A stretch of DNA of 64,000 nucleotides from Epiperipatus broadwayi (GCA_028023455.1 JAQFVV010000012.1:9212499-9276498); one strand, 5' to 3'. Shown: positions 24,440 through 37,700, numbered from the stretch's first letter. The notes: generated from the sequence alone by a model not told the origin. Numbers and translations: made by a program.

Positions 24440-25334
24440 TTAATTTAAGTTATTAAAAGACAGAGATAAAATGAGAGGTTTCCACATAGCTGGAATACGT
24501 TGAGCTTCATCAGCCCTATTTAAGCCAGTAGGTCTTTTTAATATTTCAATTGATTCTCTCATGGTTCTTAAATCATATTTTTCCAAATTAACAAATATTT
24601 TCACATTGTCAAAATCAGGTATATGACCAATTTCTAAAAAATGGGATGTACAAACAGATGTGTTAATTTTCTGATTAAAAGCATTTTTTATGTTCCTTAA
24701 TTCTGACATTTATTCATCTATTAGACTGGCCTACATAGCTTCTTGAGCACTGCAAATATGGAATTTCATAAACTCCCTGGTGTTCCAAAAATAATCTGTT
24801 TGTAGGTTTATGTAAAAAATCACCCATTTTCTTGCCAGTAGAAAAAGTAGTCTTTATATTAAAACAAGATAGTTTTCTACTGATCCTATCAATAACTCCC
24901 TTAATATAAGGTAAAACCACTATTATAAGATGAATTGTCAATTCTATCCTCTTTTCCCCCTTTAGTATCAATGCTATGTAAAGCCTTCTATATGATGTTT
25001 CTATTATAATCATTAGAAAGTAAAATATTTTTTGTAAGTTCTATTTCTTGAGCAAGATGATCTTTATCAGACAAACTATAAGCTCTAGTCAAAATATTTT
25101 TTGCTACAGAAAATATATTTGAAAAGGGTGATGATGAGAATTAAAATTAAGATATCTATTTGTATGGGTGGATTTTCTGTAAACTGATATTGCAAAGGTT
25201 TCATCACATTTTCTTGTAATAAAAACATCTAAAAAAGAAAGCAATTTGTTATTTTCCACTTCCATAGTAAATTTAATATTAGGATGCCAATTATTTAGAA
25301 AAACAAGAAAAGAATTTAACTGATTCAGCTTCAA
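24440..25334 (-). pseudogene. PLE 1 C-terminal half: RT end and GIY-YIG endonuclease
   Basis: In minus-strand order, IKFTMEVENNKLLSFLDV and VYRKSTHTNRYL are the conserved PLE blocks after the RT palm. They are followed by the linker HKPTNRLFLEH and the GIY-YIG nuclease start GVYEIPYLQC plus SRSYVGQSNR, then a nuclease remainder ending at 24440. PLE proteins combine reverse transcriptase with this nuclease, which nicks the target. Stops and frameshifts separate the pieces (25104-25334, 24714-25013 and 24440-24709), so no product is expected. A Cys expected in the family's C..C pair near the nuclease start appears altered (IPYLQC). Confidence 0.8.
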
Positions 25335-26756
25335 GCCGCCATATTGAACTTTTTAAAATACTGGCCTGACACACAATTTTCACAATACCTTCAGTTTTAA
25401 TTATGTTAGAGCAAAAACAATTACATTGCTAGAAACTAGAAACATTAAGGAAAACAATAAACATAAAATAAATAGTGATAACTATATAAAAAAATAAGGA
25501 AAAAAAGAAATTTTCACATCCGAAATACTTATTATTTTATTGTTTGTTCATAATATGATAAGTAACATTAACTAAAATTGAAAATACATCTTCAGTGATA
25601 ATTTCTTTGCATTCCTCACAAAACTATCTTTCTAAACATGTCTTACCTGAGATAATCCACAGCTTCACAATCTCCAAAAGAAGTCGGATATGACTTCTTC
25701 ATTTTTATCTTGTACCCCAAATGTTCTAAATGTCAAAGGCGTCTATAAAGAAAAAGATTCATCCTAATACAAGATTGCTTCTTGTCTGTCTAAAACTAGA
25801 AATTGTAGGCTACTGTCTATATCACTGATAAAATGAGTTTCATCTCTTCATTTTATATTTTTTTGTGTACATCAGTGATGTTTATATTCTGTTTGTGTAT
25901 TCAATGTTTGTATACATTTGATTATTAGTTTTATAACTTTATATTCTTTATGCACAGAAGTGATGCTATCTTATTAAATTTATTGTACTACATAGATATA
26001 ATTTATTTGCATATAGTGTATTTGTTAGCTATTGACTTGAAAATAATGTTATGAAGCATATAGCAAAACCAAAACATGAATCACGTATATATAATTTATT
26101 TGCATACAGATCATTTGTTAGCTATAGACTTGAAAAACGTAAACAAGAATCGGAATTATAACAAATTACTTATAAATCATATTATATATACATAAACATA
26201 ATTAATGATTTTCATAATAAATTATACTTTTTGAAAAACATTATTTTTATAAGTGTAGAACGTTAAAAGATACATTAGATATTAATTGTATACGAACGTA
26301 AATAACTAACACACACAAATTACAAACTAAAAATAATTAATAAAAATGATAATATATATTATAGTTTTATAAAAAAATAAAAAAAAATTTTTTTAAATGT
26401 TATTTACAAAATTACATTGACCAGCTTCTTTCCACCATCTTTAAAATATAGTACCGGAGAAATGACATCTGCAGCCCTGTAAATTATTTTTGTCTTTTAT
26501 CACTCCGTGATAAGTACAAAAATTATTAAAAAAGACCAAAGAATTAAATACTGTGGTTGATTAAAACTGCTGCCAAAAATTTAAATTTTAACCGATTTTT
26601 TTGAAATAAAGATTTTCAGAAAGTTACGTCAGCAATCTTTTGAAAGATCGTATTTTCATCTACGTCACACTTATACCTTTTACATCAATAAAGAAAGAAA
26701 TCAAAACATCATCTGAACACCGCCGGATGTGCGCTCGTAGTGCTCAAAAAGCTGAA
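25324..26756. mobile_element. Nested insertion inside PLE 1, identity unknown
   Basis: About 1.43 kb of unrelated A+T-rich sequence separates adjacent parts of the PLE reverse transcriptase: the YVDD region on the right and LNSFLVFLNNWHPNIKF on the left. TTCAGCTT at 25324-25331 and AAGCTGAA at 26749-26756 could be short inverted ends, but no clear target duplication is visible. Inside is a diverged direct repeat (25998-26056 and 26085-26143). No ORF is recognised. It may be a non-autonomous DNA element; boundaries are approximate. Confidence 0.45.
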
Positions 26757-27935
26757 AGGGTTTTAAGGCATCAGTGCCATAAGACCATACAACAAATGTA
26801 TCATCCACATATCTTAGCCAAACAGAAAGTTTCATAGTAGCTGCATTTAATACTTGACTTTTACAATCATCCACGGGGAAAAGATAAGCAATTACAGGTG
26901 ATAATGGAGATCCAATAGAAAGTCCTTTAATTTGTTTAAACTTTTGAAAATCATGAATAAAAAATGTATTTGAAGGCAATGCTTCGATAGTGGGATAATA
27001 AAATCAGGCAAATCATTGTCCCGAGCTATTATAAGTAATGCTTCTACAACAGGAATATTAGTAAACATAGAAGAAACATCAAAACTAACCAATAAATCAG
27101 TTCTAGTTAGTTTTAAGTTTTTAATTATAGAAATAAAATGACTTGAATTTTTAATTCTTGATGGAATCTTGTCTGTCAATGGTTATAAGCACTGGGCTAA
27201 ATATCGAGTCAAAGCATGTATGGGAGAACTTATAGCACACCCAATAAAATGCAATGGTATCTCAGGCTTATGAATTTTAGGCAAACCATAAAATTTACGA
27301 TATAATAAGAACCTTCTCTTGGAGAAATTTTAATTTTCATATCTTCATCCATATCAGAACTTTTGATTAGACATTTTGTCTTTCTTTCTAAATATGTCAA
27401 AGGATCTCTAACAATCTTTTTATAAGTTCCATCATTTAATAAATTTAAAATTTTATTATTATAATCTAAATGATTAAGTACAATTTTACCTTTATCTGCT
27501 GAAATAACAACAACAGAATTATCTTTTTTTAAATTTTGAAGTGCGACAAATTCTCCTTTAGATAAATTACTTTTTGGTGGTTTCATACTTTTTAAAACAT
27601 CACAAATCTAAAATCTAATAAGATCAGCTGTGTGTAAGTCTATATTTTTTAAAGAAGACTCTATATTGGAAATAATATTTTCAACTGGAACACATTTAGG
27701 AGCCAGTGCATAATTAAAACCCTTCTCCAACAGTGAAATTTCATTTGAAGAAAGTTGACAATTGGATAAATTCTTTACAACATGTAAATCACTCACAGTA
27801 TTTTTAGTAAATTGTTTTTCCTTTTTAGTTATTAATAAAACTAGTTTCTTTTTTTGTTTCAAATTTTTAAATTCTGAATCTTTAATAGAACGCAAACGTT
27901 ATCAAAAATAATCAATATAATTTAACTTCTTACTT
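26757..27935 (-). pseudogene. PLE 1 N-terminal region and RT palm
   Basis: In minus-strand order, the N-terminal region (27608-27895) contains NEISLLEKGFNYALAPKCVP, typical of PLE proteins before the RT. Next comes VVVISADKGKIVLNHLDYN (27230-27586), then the palm: LLVSFDVSSMFTNIP (motif A, catalytic Asp), KGLSIGSPLSPV (motif B) and WLRYVDDTFVVW (motif C, YVDD). Frameshifts divide it into at least four frames, and it is cut off near 26757 by the nested insertion. The N-terminal end runs into the right inverted repeat. It is inactive, but the family is clear. Confidence 0.85.
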
Positions 27936-28189
27936 GTGTCTTTCAGTCACATTACTGTTTGGGATTTAACAATTTTTCTTTTAAAAGTTAACCTTGACAA
28001 TGACGAATGTTAGTTCTTCGAAATATTGGTATGTAATGAAAAATAATCCATGGTTCAACCCAAAAAACAATTTATCTAAATAAATGTGTTTACATTGAAT
28101 ATAGATTATGCAACTCTGAACACAAGTATATATTACTAAATTCTCCCACAATCTAATTATCTTACCAGATTTAGGTTTCCACTTTTTTT

Positions 28190-28745
28190 TTTGAAAAGTT
28201 TTAATTAGAGGAGATTTGAACCCAGAGTTTCAAGATTTCTTCAGTCATCCACTCCATCTTATACAACCAATACACATGACCACATACATGTGCTTCAATT
28301 TACATATTTCATGCTGAATCAGTGCTTGTTTTATATTAAGATAGGAAATCTTCAAACTTTAATGGACAGGCTTCAATCTTCTCCACTCTCCAATTATTCA
28401 GCAATCCATATCATTGAAAATCTGATAATGGCATGTTCAAAGCCCTTGTTTGCCAATTTTGTTATCATACTCATATGGATGGCTGAAGAATTGGAGAATG
28501 TAAAACATTGGAATCTGTTCATTAAAGTTTGAAGATTTGCTATCTTAATATAAACCAACCATGGATTACATATGTGTGGAGGAGATGATGATACGAATCA
28601 TCTGATGAGGACTGTTTCAGCATGAAATACATATATTGATCATTTATCTTTTTCACAGGTATATAGTCATGTATATTGGTTGTACAAGATGAAGTGGATG
28701 ACTGAAATAGCATAAAAATCTGGGTTCAAATCCCCTCTAATTATA
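28190..28745. repeat. Palindromic pair of family 1 hammerhead repeats
   Basis: The left arm (from 28200, TTAGAGGAGATTTGAACCC) is mirrored by the right arm (to 28742, GGGTTCAAATCCCCTCTAA), with the junction near 28465. The left arm has lost most of its hammerhead (only TATTTCATGCTGAATCAGTG remains, about 28306-28325). The right arm has a degenerate one with CTGATGA at 28602-28608 and GAAATACATATATTGA, but mispaired stem II. The ends carry a B-box-like GGTTCAAATCC. Such head-to-head copies fold back on themselves. Confidence 0.7.
28587..28647 (+). ncRNA. Degenerate hammerhead motif (family 1)
   Basis: Core boxes CTGATGA (28602-28608) and GAAA (28623-28626) and the short stem III are intact. 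Stem II has two mismatches (GGACT with AGCAT), and the inner stem I pairing is weakened. It is probably inactive. Confidence 0.45.
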
Positions 28746-30685
28746 TCTAGCTTAAGTATATATACTATACTTGTATTTAAATATTTAAAAAGTTTTAATT
28801 AAACCCCAGATTAGTTTTAAACTATTAAAGCATTATATAGTCATCTTTTTTATATGCTTACAAAAGATGTTAAAACCATAGCAGACCCTATAATCCATAT
28901 CCCCATCCTAGAAACTAGCAGGGAATATTGGATGGGAAAGTACTGGATAGGAATTTATAAGACATTACCATAAAGCTATTGATTACTAAAGTTTGCCCTC
29001 TAGCACTAGGAAAAAAAATTGCTGCTGTTTAAAGATTAGTTTTAATATAACATTTTTTATTAGATATGTGTATTGGTAATGCATAAAATCAAAATGGATA
29101 ATTAAAGGAATACATTAATTTAATCAGTTCATGTATTACACTCATATAAAGCAGGTACTAAATTACTCCAATTAGTAGTAGTCTGTGAAGATATAGATAG
29201 ACTTGAAATGAAAAACTACAAATATATTAATTAAAAAAAGTATTATAGGTAAAACCCAAAATTCAAGTGTATATTATTACATTATGTAAAAAAGAGGTAT
29301 AATTATAATAATTTACATATTTGTTTTATTTCCTATTATTAAATTAAAACATATATATATGATTGACTAATTTATTGAATTAAAAAAGTAACAAAATAGT
29401 TCATTATTAGGGATATTATAAAATATTTGAGTACTGGAAGTGACAGATTGATCTATGATCTGTGGATTTTTAATTTTCATGTCCAGTACTGTCTACAATT
29501 GCACTAAATTTACCATGTAGGGCATTCAATGAGTTTACTTGGATTCTTAAAATATTTTAAACTTCTGAGATATCTGTCAAAATAAGAAATATAATTCCAC
29601 TTATTAATATTTTTAATAAATGTTTTAAATCATATTTTTAAAACAATACACCAAAACATAACACTAATTTTTACTTTTTTTGATAGTCTGGAATGGTTCT
29701 ATTGGTATATATATATATATCAAATTAACACTCTGTTCTGGTTTGCTTTATTCACTTCAAGTCTTGCATCTGACTGATCTTAATAATCAGTAAAAAAGGA
29801 ACTCACTTTAGTCATTATTAATATTTAATAACACTTACTTAAATGAAAAATCTGACTTTCTTACAAACACTACATTCATTAAGAAAATCAATACTATATC
29901 CATAAGAAAATGCAACATCCAGTATTAATCCTATTATCAGTCACAGCTAAAGTTAATTCTAGTTGTTTATAATGAATAATCCATTGAAACCTAAAGGAAC
30001 ATTTTGTGAATGAATTTATGTAAGCTGAAGTGCATTTGTATATAGTTATGCTTGGAGGAATTTCAGACAGTGGTAACTAAGTCATTTTATAAAATTAAGG
30101 TAAGACTGAAGCAACTATAGATTAACTTAAAACAGTGTGAAAACGTAACTGTTACCTATGAAAATGAGAAATAAGAAAATGGTTGATAACTATAAAAAAA
30201 AAAACAATTTCAAATTTACCCTCCTCCCTCTATCTATTTTTTGTAGATGGTAACTTATGTTGAAAATAAAGTATATTCCAATCAGGTGTTATATAATACC
30301 TCTAACTTATATTTAATACTTGTATTAATATCACTACTTCATTTTTATATCATTCTACTTTAGAATTTAGATGATAAGTGAATGAACACAAGATGTTATT
30401 GCCAAAAAAATCCCCAGAATAGTTTCTAGCAATAGTACTTCTTCAAATGAACAAGAGACTTATTTTGATGTTTTACTTTCAAAAACAAATTTATTGCACA
30501 TTAAGACCAAAGAAATACAGACCTAGAAGTATAAAACAAGTAAAACAGAAAAAAGAAGAAGATATATTTGAGTTGATGTTTGCACAGGAAACATTTGTGA
30601 CTTGTTTGTTGTTTCGAGAACAAACCATAGAAGCATAATTTGTCTAAAGTTCATTCTCTTTGTTCCCTAGTTCCAACATCTATTT
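28746..30685. other. A+T-rich, gene-free stretch
   Basis: No recognisable element. A 63-codon basic open frame (30447-30638) matches nothing I know and looks fortuitous. Confidence 0.5.
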
Positions 30686-30689
30686 GTGG

Positions 30690-31250
30690 TAAATGCAGCA
30701 GGGAAGATTAAAATGAGATGCTGTTAGTAGGTAATATTTGTATTCATGTTTCAGTTTTATAAAATGTAGACAACAGCCACCTGACAAACAGCGAAGTTGC
30801 GGAAAAGCTCTGTAATTACAAATGGAGTGCCAGGTTTGCACAGCTGTGAAGGGGTCAGTGGTGTGCATATCTTTATCCCTTTCCTTGTTTAGTATTTGCT
30901 GAAATGCTGTGAATATATTATTCAAGGTTTCTGCCTGGAACACCAGCTTACAGAGCAATGCCCAGATGGAAAAGTTAATTATGGCCGAAAGCCGGATCTC
31001 GGGGAATATGCCTTTTTCAATTACTGTCTTGAGGTTCATTTGGATGTGATTTATTGTCCTGTTTTGCTGAAAATGAATTCTTAAATTGTTCAAAGTTGTG
31101 CATTCGAAGAGGAAGTGATCGGTAGTATCTTCCTGTCTTTGACACAATGTGCAGTTAGGTCAATATCCTGCCCCCTTTTATAGTGGAGGAAGACATTTGT
31201 TGGGAGGGCATGCAGGCTCGATTTCAACAGGAAGTCTACGATTTTGATGT
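30690..31250 (-). pseudogene. LINE C-terminal fragment with zinc-binding motif
   Basis: On the minus strand, LHALPTNVFLHYKRG is followed, after a frameshift, by CQRQEDTTDHFLFEC. This is the C-x-E-x-H-x-C type zinc-binding region found after the reverse transcriptase in several LINE clades. A 155-codon frame (30680-31147) covers the second part and continues into unremarkable sequence. The RT itself is absent, so this is a 3' fragment. The clade cannot be fixed from so little sequence. Confidence 0.6.
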
Positions 31251-34200
31251 TCTGCACTGAAAAATGACCCCCCCCCCATCAACGTCAAAGGACCTGCAGT
31301 TGTTTATAACTAAAGTCATTGCGATATTATTATTGCTCTAATGTCAACTGTGTAGAGCTACACAATAAATTTATTTGGAGTTCAAAAGTGTATTAATGCT
31401 CAAATATCTTTCGTTTCATTAACTGGAATAACATAATGAAAATAAAAGCTCATTTCTGAATGCTATTTATACCCCCATTTAAAAAACCCACATCAAATTA
31501 TGAACAATAGAAAATGATTTCTGAAATATTTTTTTTATCCAAAAACAAAATACATAGCGACATATTGCTTTATAATAATATGCTCTTTGGAAATGGATGC
31601 TATTTTAACTATTGAATTAATTCATTGATCATATGATAATATATTTATCTAATTTGTCACCTGTTAATATATATATAATTTTCTACCACAACACTTGTAA
31701 TATATTTATTGATTTTTCTTTATATAAATTATATGTTCTTTATATTTAAAAAATGCTTTATTTAATAAATAATTCAAATACCTTACAATTTTTATTTTTT
31801 CAAAGCTATATATATATATATTTGGATATCAAGGCAAACATTCTCAAAATAAAAAATAAAAAAATCCACATAACCCAAACATTTATTTATTACAGTTAAT
31901 AATGTACTTCAATTTTTTTTTTTAAAAAAATCATTTATTAATGCATCTAAAGTATTTAAAACGAGAAATAAAAAAGAACAAATATTATAGCCCTCAGTCC
32001 CAAAACATTTCTTTCAATTATATGAAATAGAGTACTTTAAAAGTGGGGGGGGGGGGAGATAATACTACTTACTCCCTTAAGAGAAAAACATATAAAGTTT
32101 ATTGTGAGTTTCAGAACAATGACTTCACTATCAATTTACTACAAATATAAAGTTATGACAAGTTTCATCTGCCAATAACTGAATCTGCAGAGAATTCTCT
32201 TAAGATCATCCATCAAGCTTTCATTTGCTATAAGTAATGTATTTCAAAATAAGTTTGGGAATAGTTTCATAGGAATGTCTCATGTCATATATCAACATGT
32301 CAATATCTGATAATTTACTTCAATTTATAATAGATTTACTAAGAAAAAACATCAAAAGCTTTAAATTCCTGTATAGAAAAGATTTTATTGCAAACGTGTA
32401 TTCATTTATATATATATGATGTATCCTGAAAAGGAAACGTGATGGAGGTTGCATCATATTACAATTTTATTTTTGTTTATAATCAACATACATACACTCG
32501 CCTTTTTGTTCTCTAGCTAAGAATAGTTAGACTCAACAACCAAAAATTAAATAGTTAGGTGAACTGACTGTGTACAGCCTCTCTGAAAAAATACTGCTAT
32601 GAGAAATTTTCAGCTAATTAAATAATTTCACCTGAATTTAAATCAAATATTATTTGAGAAGTGATAAATAAAACTTTCCATAAGGTAATATATATATGTA
32701 AGATGTTAATTATAAAAATTGTTAAAAATCTTCATTCTTTGGATGATTATAAGAAGTTTGAGCAATGAAAGTAATAGATTGGAATTAAAACAAGAAGAAC
32801 CTTATATTCCAGAGTTTGGCAGTATACCATTGCATTAAACTATGCTCTTCATTTATCAAATGAAAAGGTATCAAGTGTTGTTAGGGTAATGAAATAATTT
32901 TCATAAACATATGAAAGAATACCCATATTGTAAGTAACAGTTAATGCAATTATATTTTTAATTTTTAATGAGGAATGATTTACCAAATGATATCTAAATG
33001 ACAACCAATATGTATTCATATTTCAGCTATATCATGGAAGAGAAAGTAAATAGATTGGCAGGTTATTAATGTATAAAATAATAATGGTGAAAATACAAAG
33101 ACCTTACAATAAAACAAAAAACATTTATTATTTATTTGTAAGCATTTCATGAAAAATGATAAATTGTAATATTTAAAAATTATATGTCAAACAATGGAGC
33201 CACAATATCTACTGATTCAACTCTTTAGGTTTCTGCTACTTTCTATTATTCAGATTGGAAATGCTCAACCTTTCTCTTCTTATAAAATGTTTATTTTATA
33301 CTAAAACAAAATAAATTGGACTTGATTTCCTTTTAATTTAATTTTATAAGTGTATAATATTTTAAAAAAATCATATTTTGACCATTTTACATATTTAAAA
33401 CCTTACCTATAAACATTACCATGTACCATAAATGTCATCATAGAAATTTATGTAAAGACTACAAATAAAACAAACAAATTCATTTTTATTTTACGTTCAT
33501 TTGTTTTTTTCCGAATAACTAAAGATAATTTTCTGATAACTCCATCAAATTCTGCTTTAAAATCTGATATTTTCTTATAAAAATTACAATATTTTAAAGA
33601 ATTTTAATACCAAGTCAATTCTGATGTGTAATGACATAATAGACACTGTTGTTTTTTTTTTCTTATATTACGGTCAAGTTTATTAACTTCTATTTCTAAA
33701 AATAAAACATAAATGAATAAATTGAAAGTTTACCTGTGTATTTCTTTATAATAATCAACCAATTGGAGTATAAAAATAATCAAAAATAATTTATATTTCT
33801 AAACAAGTAAAAAAAAAAAAGATATTTCATTATACTTTAAAATATTTGTTTGAAACTAGACCAAAAGAATCTGAATGCGCTTTGAGCTTTTCCTTCTGTA
33901 AAATACTAGTGTTTTGATCTTAGCTGCAATCTGTAAGATGCAGACCTCTTCAAAAAAAAAATTTTCAACTTTAACATCAATAAAAGCATTATGTTAGAAT
34001 CTATTTTAAAAGATACTAAAACAGGAGGCCATTATTGATTATGATAACATTAATACTACAATATAAAATTACAGAAAGACAGCACTTTTTCTGAGGAAAC
34101 TCAACAATTTTTCAATGAAGATAAGGGTTAAGATGCTAATTGATGTTTACAAAAACATAATAACAAAGAATGAGAAATTTGTAGAAGAAAAATAAATATT

Positions 34201-34711
34201 TTTTAAGTTCACATTGAAACTGTTTAAAATTACAGGTAATTAATTTAACATCATGTGAATATTAAATCTTTTGCATCATATTATAGTCATTATTTGTCAA
34301 TATTTTGTGCATAAATTTGTAATTTTAATATGACTGTAATTAGGTTACATTGATTATACTAAGAATATATTTTTTATTACTTTATTTTAAAATTTCTATT
34401 TGCATTGGTTTAATTTATATTCTTTTTTCCAAAAAAAAAATATTATTTTTCAACTGTAGTAGAGAGGATGTTTGTTAATTAAAACATTACTGTAAAAAGT
34501 ACTTGTGAGTTTTTATTTTGATTTTGAGTAAAAAAAAAAAAAAAATTAAAAGAAAATATATAGTACATATACTATAGATAAATATATTGCTTATACACAG
34601 ATATGCACACACCCATATACACATAAGAAAAAAGATATTACCTGTATATATATATATATATACATACAAATAAAATGTCCATTAATTAAAAACTATTAAT
34701 AACAACAATAA
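31251..34711. other. A+T-rich, gene-free stretch with SINE-like scrap
   Basis: Mostly homopolymers and AT runs, with poly-G at 32045-32056. A block at about 32795-32850 (minus) repeats the tRNA-like fragment of 10195-10300 (TTTAATGCAATGGTATACTG and AACTCTGGAATATAAGGTTC). No coding signal. Confidence 0.45.
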
Positions 34712-36136
34712 AAATAATAAATATAATGGTAATTATCTATCACATACAGTCTTTCAATCCATAGAAATATTTTTGATTAATTCCTTAACCCTCCTCAACT
34801 GCTGTTAAATGCAAAAAATATAACAGAAGCAAAAAAAATCATCAACTCAAATTCCATGAATCCTGAATTTTAATATTAGTAACGTGCCTATTAATTATAT
34901 TGATTTTATTTCTAGTTACTAAAATTGCCTCTTTAATTTTTTTATTATGGTTTCTCTCTTCATGAAGAATTTAATTAATATAATTAACTCTTTGGCATTC
35001 CTTTCGCAATTCATAAATTTCTTTGTTCTCATGTTCAACATAGAATTTAAGATTAAACCATTATTACTTATTAAAAAATAATAAATTTGACTTCATTTGA
35101 TAGATATTTTTGTTTACTACTGAAATAAATTTTAAATGTTCACATTTTTTTTCTATAAATATTAAAAAAAATGAGATCATAATCAAAACAAAAAGAATTT
35201 AAGTCACCATTTCTAGAAAGATTATTTTAATTTTATAAAATCAATGAAATCTTCCATTCTTTATATTTTTAAAAAAAATCTGAATGAATATTTATTTATT
35301 TCTCTTATATCTAATTAAATATACTTTAAGAGTTTAAAAGTTTTCAATATTTATTGCAAAATTACGATACTTTCATACTCATTATTATAATTAGATTGCT
35401 TATGTAGAAAACTAAGCTTCTAAATAGATTTAGGGCAGATTTGCATTGTCTGCTAATGTAACATTCTATTTTTGAAAGTAAAGTATTTCCATTCAAAATA
35501 AATTATTAATAATTTCTATTTTGATTATTAATAAATATTGTATAAAAATATCTAGAATTGTAATAAATTTGCAAATAAACATGTTTTTGATTATTCGAAC
35601 CATTTTCTTTAAACAATGCCATAAAAATCGTGACATCAAAAACCTGTCATAATACAATAAAGGCACTTGTCAAGTGTGGAGCTAAATTCTATTGTTTTGA
35701 GGAATTTTTTTGATTTTCTTGCCATCTATGGAATTTTTTCTGAACTAAAATTTTATATTATAACATATAAGAAAATACTCATATTATAGTATAATGAAAT
35801 TTTCACCAGGAAGGGGGGGGGGGGCAATTAAAAGAAAAAAAGTAATTCATATAAAAACTAATTATGGTTAACAGACAAGCTAACATTAAAATTCGGGATC
35901 GTCATGAAGAGAGAAAACCATAAAAAATAAAAAAATAAGGAGGCAATTTTAATAAATAAAAATAAAATGAATAATAATTAATAGACAAGCTACATGGGAT
36001 TTGAGTTGATGACATTTGATTCCGTTATGTTTTTGAACTTAACGGCAGTTGAGAAGGGTTAAGGAATTAACCAAAAGTACTTCTGCAGATTGAAAGACTG
36101 TATATAATAGTTAATTATCATTATATTTATTATTTA
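34712..36136. mobile_element. Non-coding element with long inverted terminal repeats
   Basis: The left arm from 34712 (AATAATAAATATAATGGTAA, CAGTCTTTCAATC, AATTCCTTAACCC, CATCAACTCAAAT and, further in, TATGGTTTCTCTCTTCATGA) is mirrored in the right arm ending at 36136, giving arms of roughly 250-300 bp. The interior is A+T-rich with no ORF. It is best explained as a MITE-like or foldback element. A collapsed copy retaining only terminal pieces lies at about 44380-44430. The transposase family is unknown. Confidence 0.7.
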
Positions 36137-36399
36137 TATTGCTATATATATAGTTATATGTGATTGTCTATTGCAAGATTTGATGTATTTTTGTTTTAAA
36201 TGTTAAACATTTATACTGTACAAGTTTTAAATTTAAAGACACACACATATATATATATGGTAAAATGTCTGTAATATGTATGTTTGTGAATATTTTAAAT
36301 GTATATTATATAACATTCACTGTTATTTTGGAATTAGTTATGCCCACACAAAACATGTGGATTCAAATATTATGAATACATAAGTCCCTTTATAATACG

Positions 36400-37700
36400 C
36401 ATGTAATATATGAGGAGTACCCAAAAACTCGTAATTGTTCTCAAGTGGGTGAGCTCATTGTAATATATGTTTCTGCAATTAGATATCTCTTGTGAAAATC
36501 CTTCTGTATCAGTCTACTGATCAGTATCATCATGTAATGTTGTAGCACCATTTAGTGATTTTTTTTGTTAAATGTGTATCACTTAGTCGTGGGCTTTTAT
36601 GATGGTTGAAATGTTGAAACAATGCACAGCTGTGACATTGTTTTCTGTTAGGGGAAATAGTTGCATTGCTTGAAACAGCTTATAAGCAAGCTACTTTGGG
36701 GAAAACATAAGTTTACTAATAATTTTCCTGCTTCAGTAATGATGAATTGTCAATTGCAAAATAGCACCACTCAGGGAGATCCTTGACCTCTGAAATTAAT
36801 AAATTTATGTTGTGAATTCAGGAAGTGATTTTGGAAGACTGTCAGAAAACAATTGATGAATTTATTGATTTGTCTACAGTATCCTGGAATTTATGCCAAT
36901 AGATTTTGAATGACAAATTGCATATAAAAAGAATTCCAGTAAAATTTGTGCCTCACGTGCTCATAGCTGAACAAAAGGAGTACTGAGTGGATGCATGTTG
37001 TGAATTGAAAGAACACTTGGAAATCAATGCTGACTTTTTTCCAAATTGATGATGAAAGCTGATGTTATAACTACATCTCAGAGAGAAAGCTGCAGCCAAG
37101 TGAATCAAAACTTCAAATTTGCTACATCTCCAAAAAGCACAGCAGGTGAAGTCCAATGAAAATACAATGCTGATTTCTTTTTTTTATGCAAATGGTACTT
37201 TTTATTCTGAATTCATTTCTAACGGTCAAACTTTTAACCAGGCATTTTACTTACAAGTTCTAAAATGTTTGCACGATGCAGTGAAATGGAAACATCAGAT
37301 TTATGGCAAAGTGTGAGTAGTTGATTCACTATGACAACACACCAGTTCACAAAGTATTGAGTGTGACATAATTTTTAACTAAAAACAAACATGAGCCAGC
37401 TTATCTATGTGCCATATTCATCTGATCTCACTCTGTATGATTTCTTTTTATCCTCCAAATAAAACAGAATTCCTCAAATGAAAACATTATGTGGACTTGG
37501 AAGAGATAAATAAAAAAAATGACAGAGACATTAAAAGGCATCATTTTGCCAGAGTTTCAGGACTGCTTCAGAAACAAACCCAAATTTATACTGGTGCATT
37601 GCATCAATTTTATACAATTCCATTTTTTTTGAGGAGGGTATTCCCTTGTAGGTGTGGGTTTTAAATGTATTTATGTACCATTCATTACCATTTGTGGATG
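36400..37700 (+). pseudogene. mariner-family transposase fossil
   Basis: The plus-strand remains follow the mariner transposase order. A helix-turn-helix region near 36570-36780 reads EMLKQCTAV and RGNSCIA. Then come SWNLCQ, ILNDKLHIKRIPVKFVPH and EQKEY with ELKEHLE, catalytic-domain remnants, the second catalytic Asp in IHYDNTPVHK (GAT/GAC at 37333), and the third in PYSSDLTLYDFF (37439). Asp-to-Asp spacing is 106 nt, as expected for D,D34D with one extra base. The C-terminus reads LKGI, then EFQDCF, then CI. Many stops and frameshifts make it inactive. Matching terminal inverted repeats were not clearly found. Confidence 0.75.

Larger units (their letters stand above)
24208..28088 (-). mobile_element. 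Penelope-like element 1, decayed, with inverted ends
   Basis: The coding fragments at 24440-25334 and 26757-27900 (minus) form one PLE. The ends are inverted repeats of about 145 bp: 24208-24350 and the complement of 27935-28088 share GGGTTGAAC, ATTACATACC, ATTGTCAAGGTTAAC and GTGACTGAAAG blocks. Inverted or direct pseudo-LTRs are a known PLE feature. Hammerhead-bearing repeats flank it on both sides (23885-24180 and 28190-28745). Confidence 0.75.
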
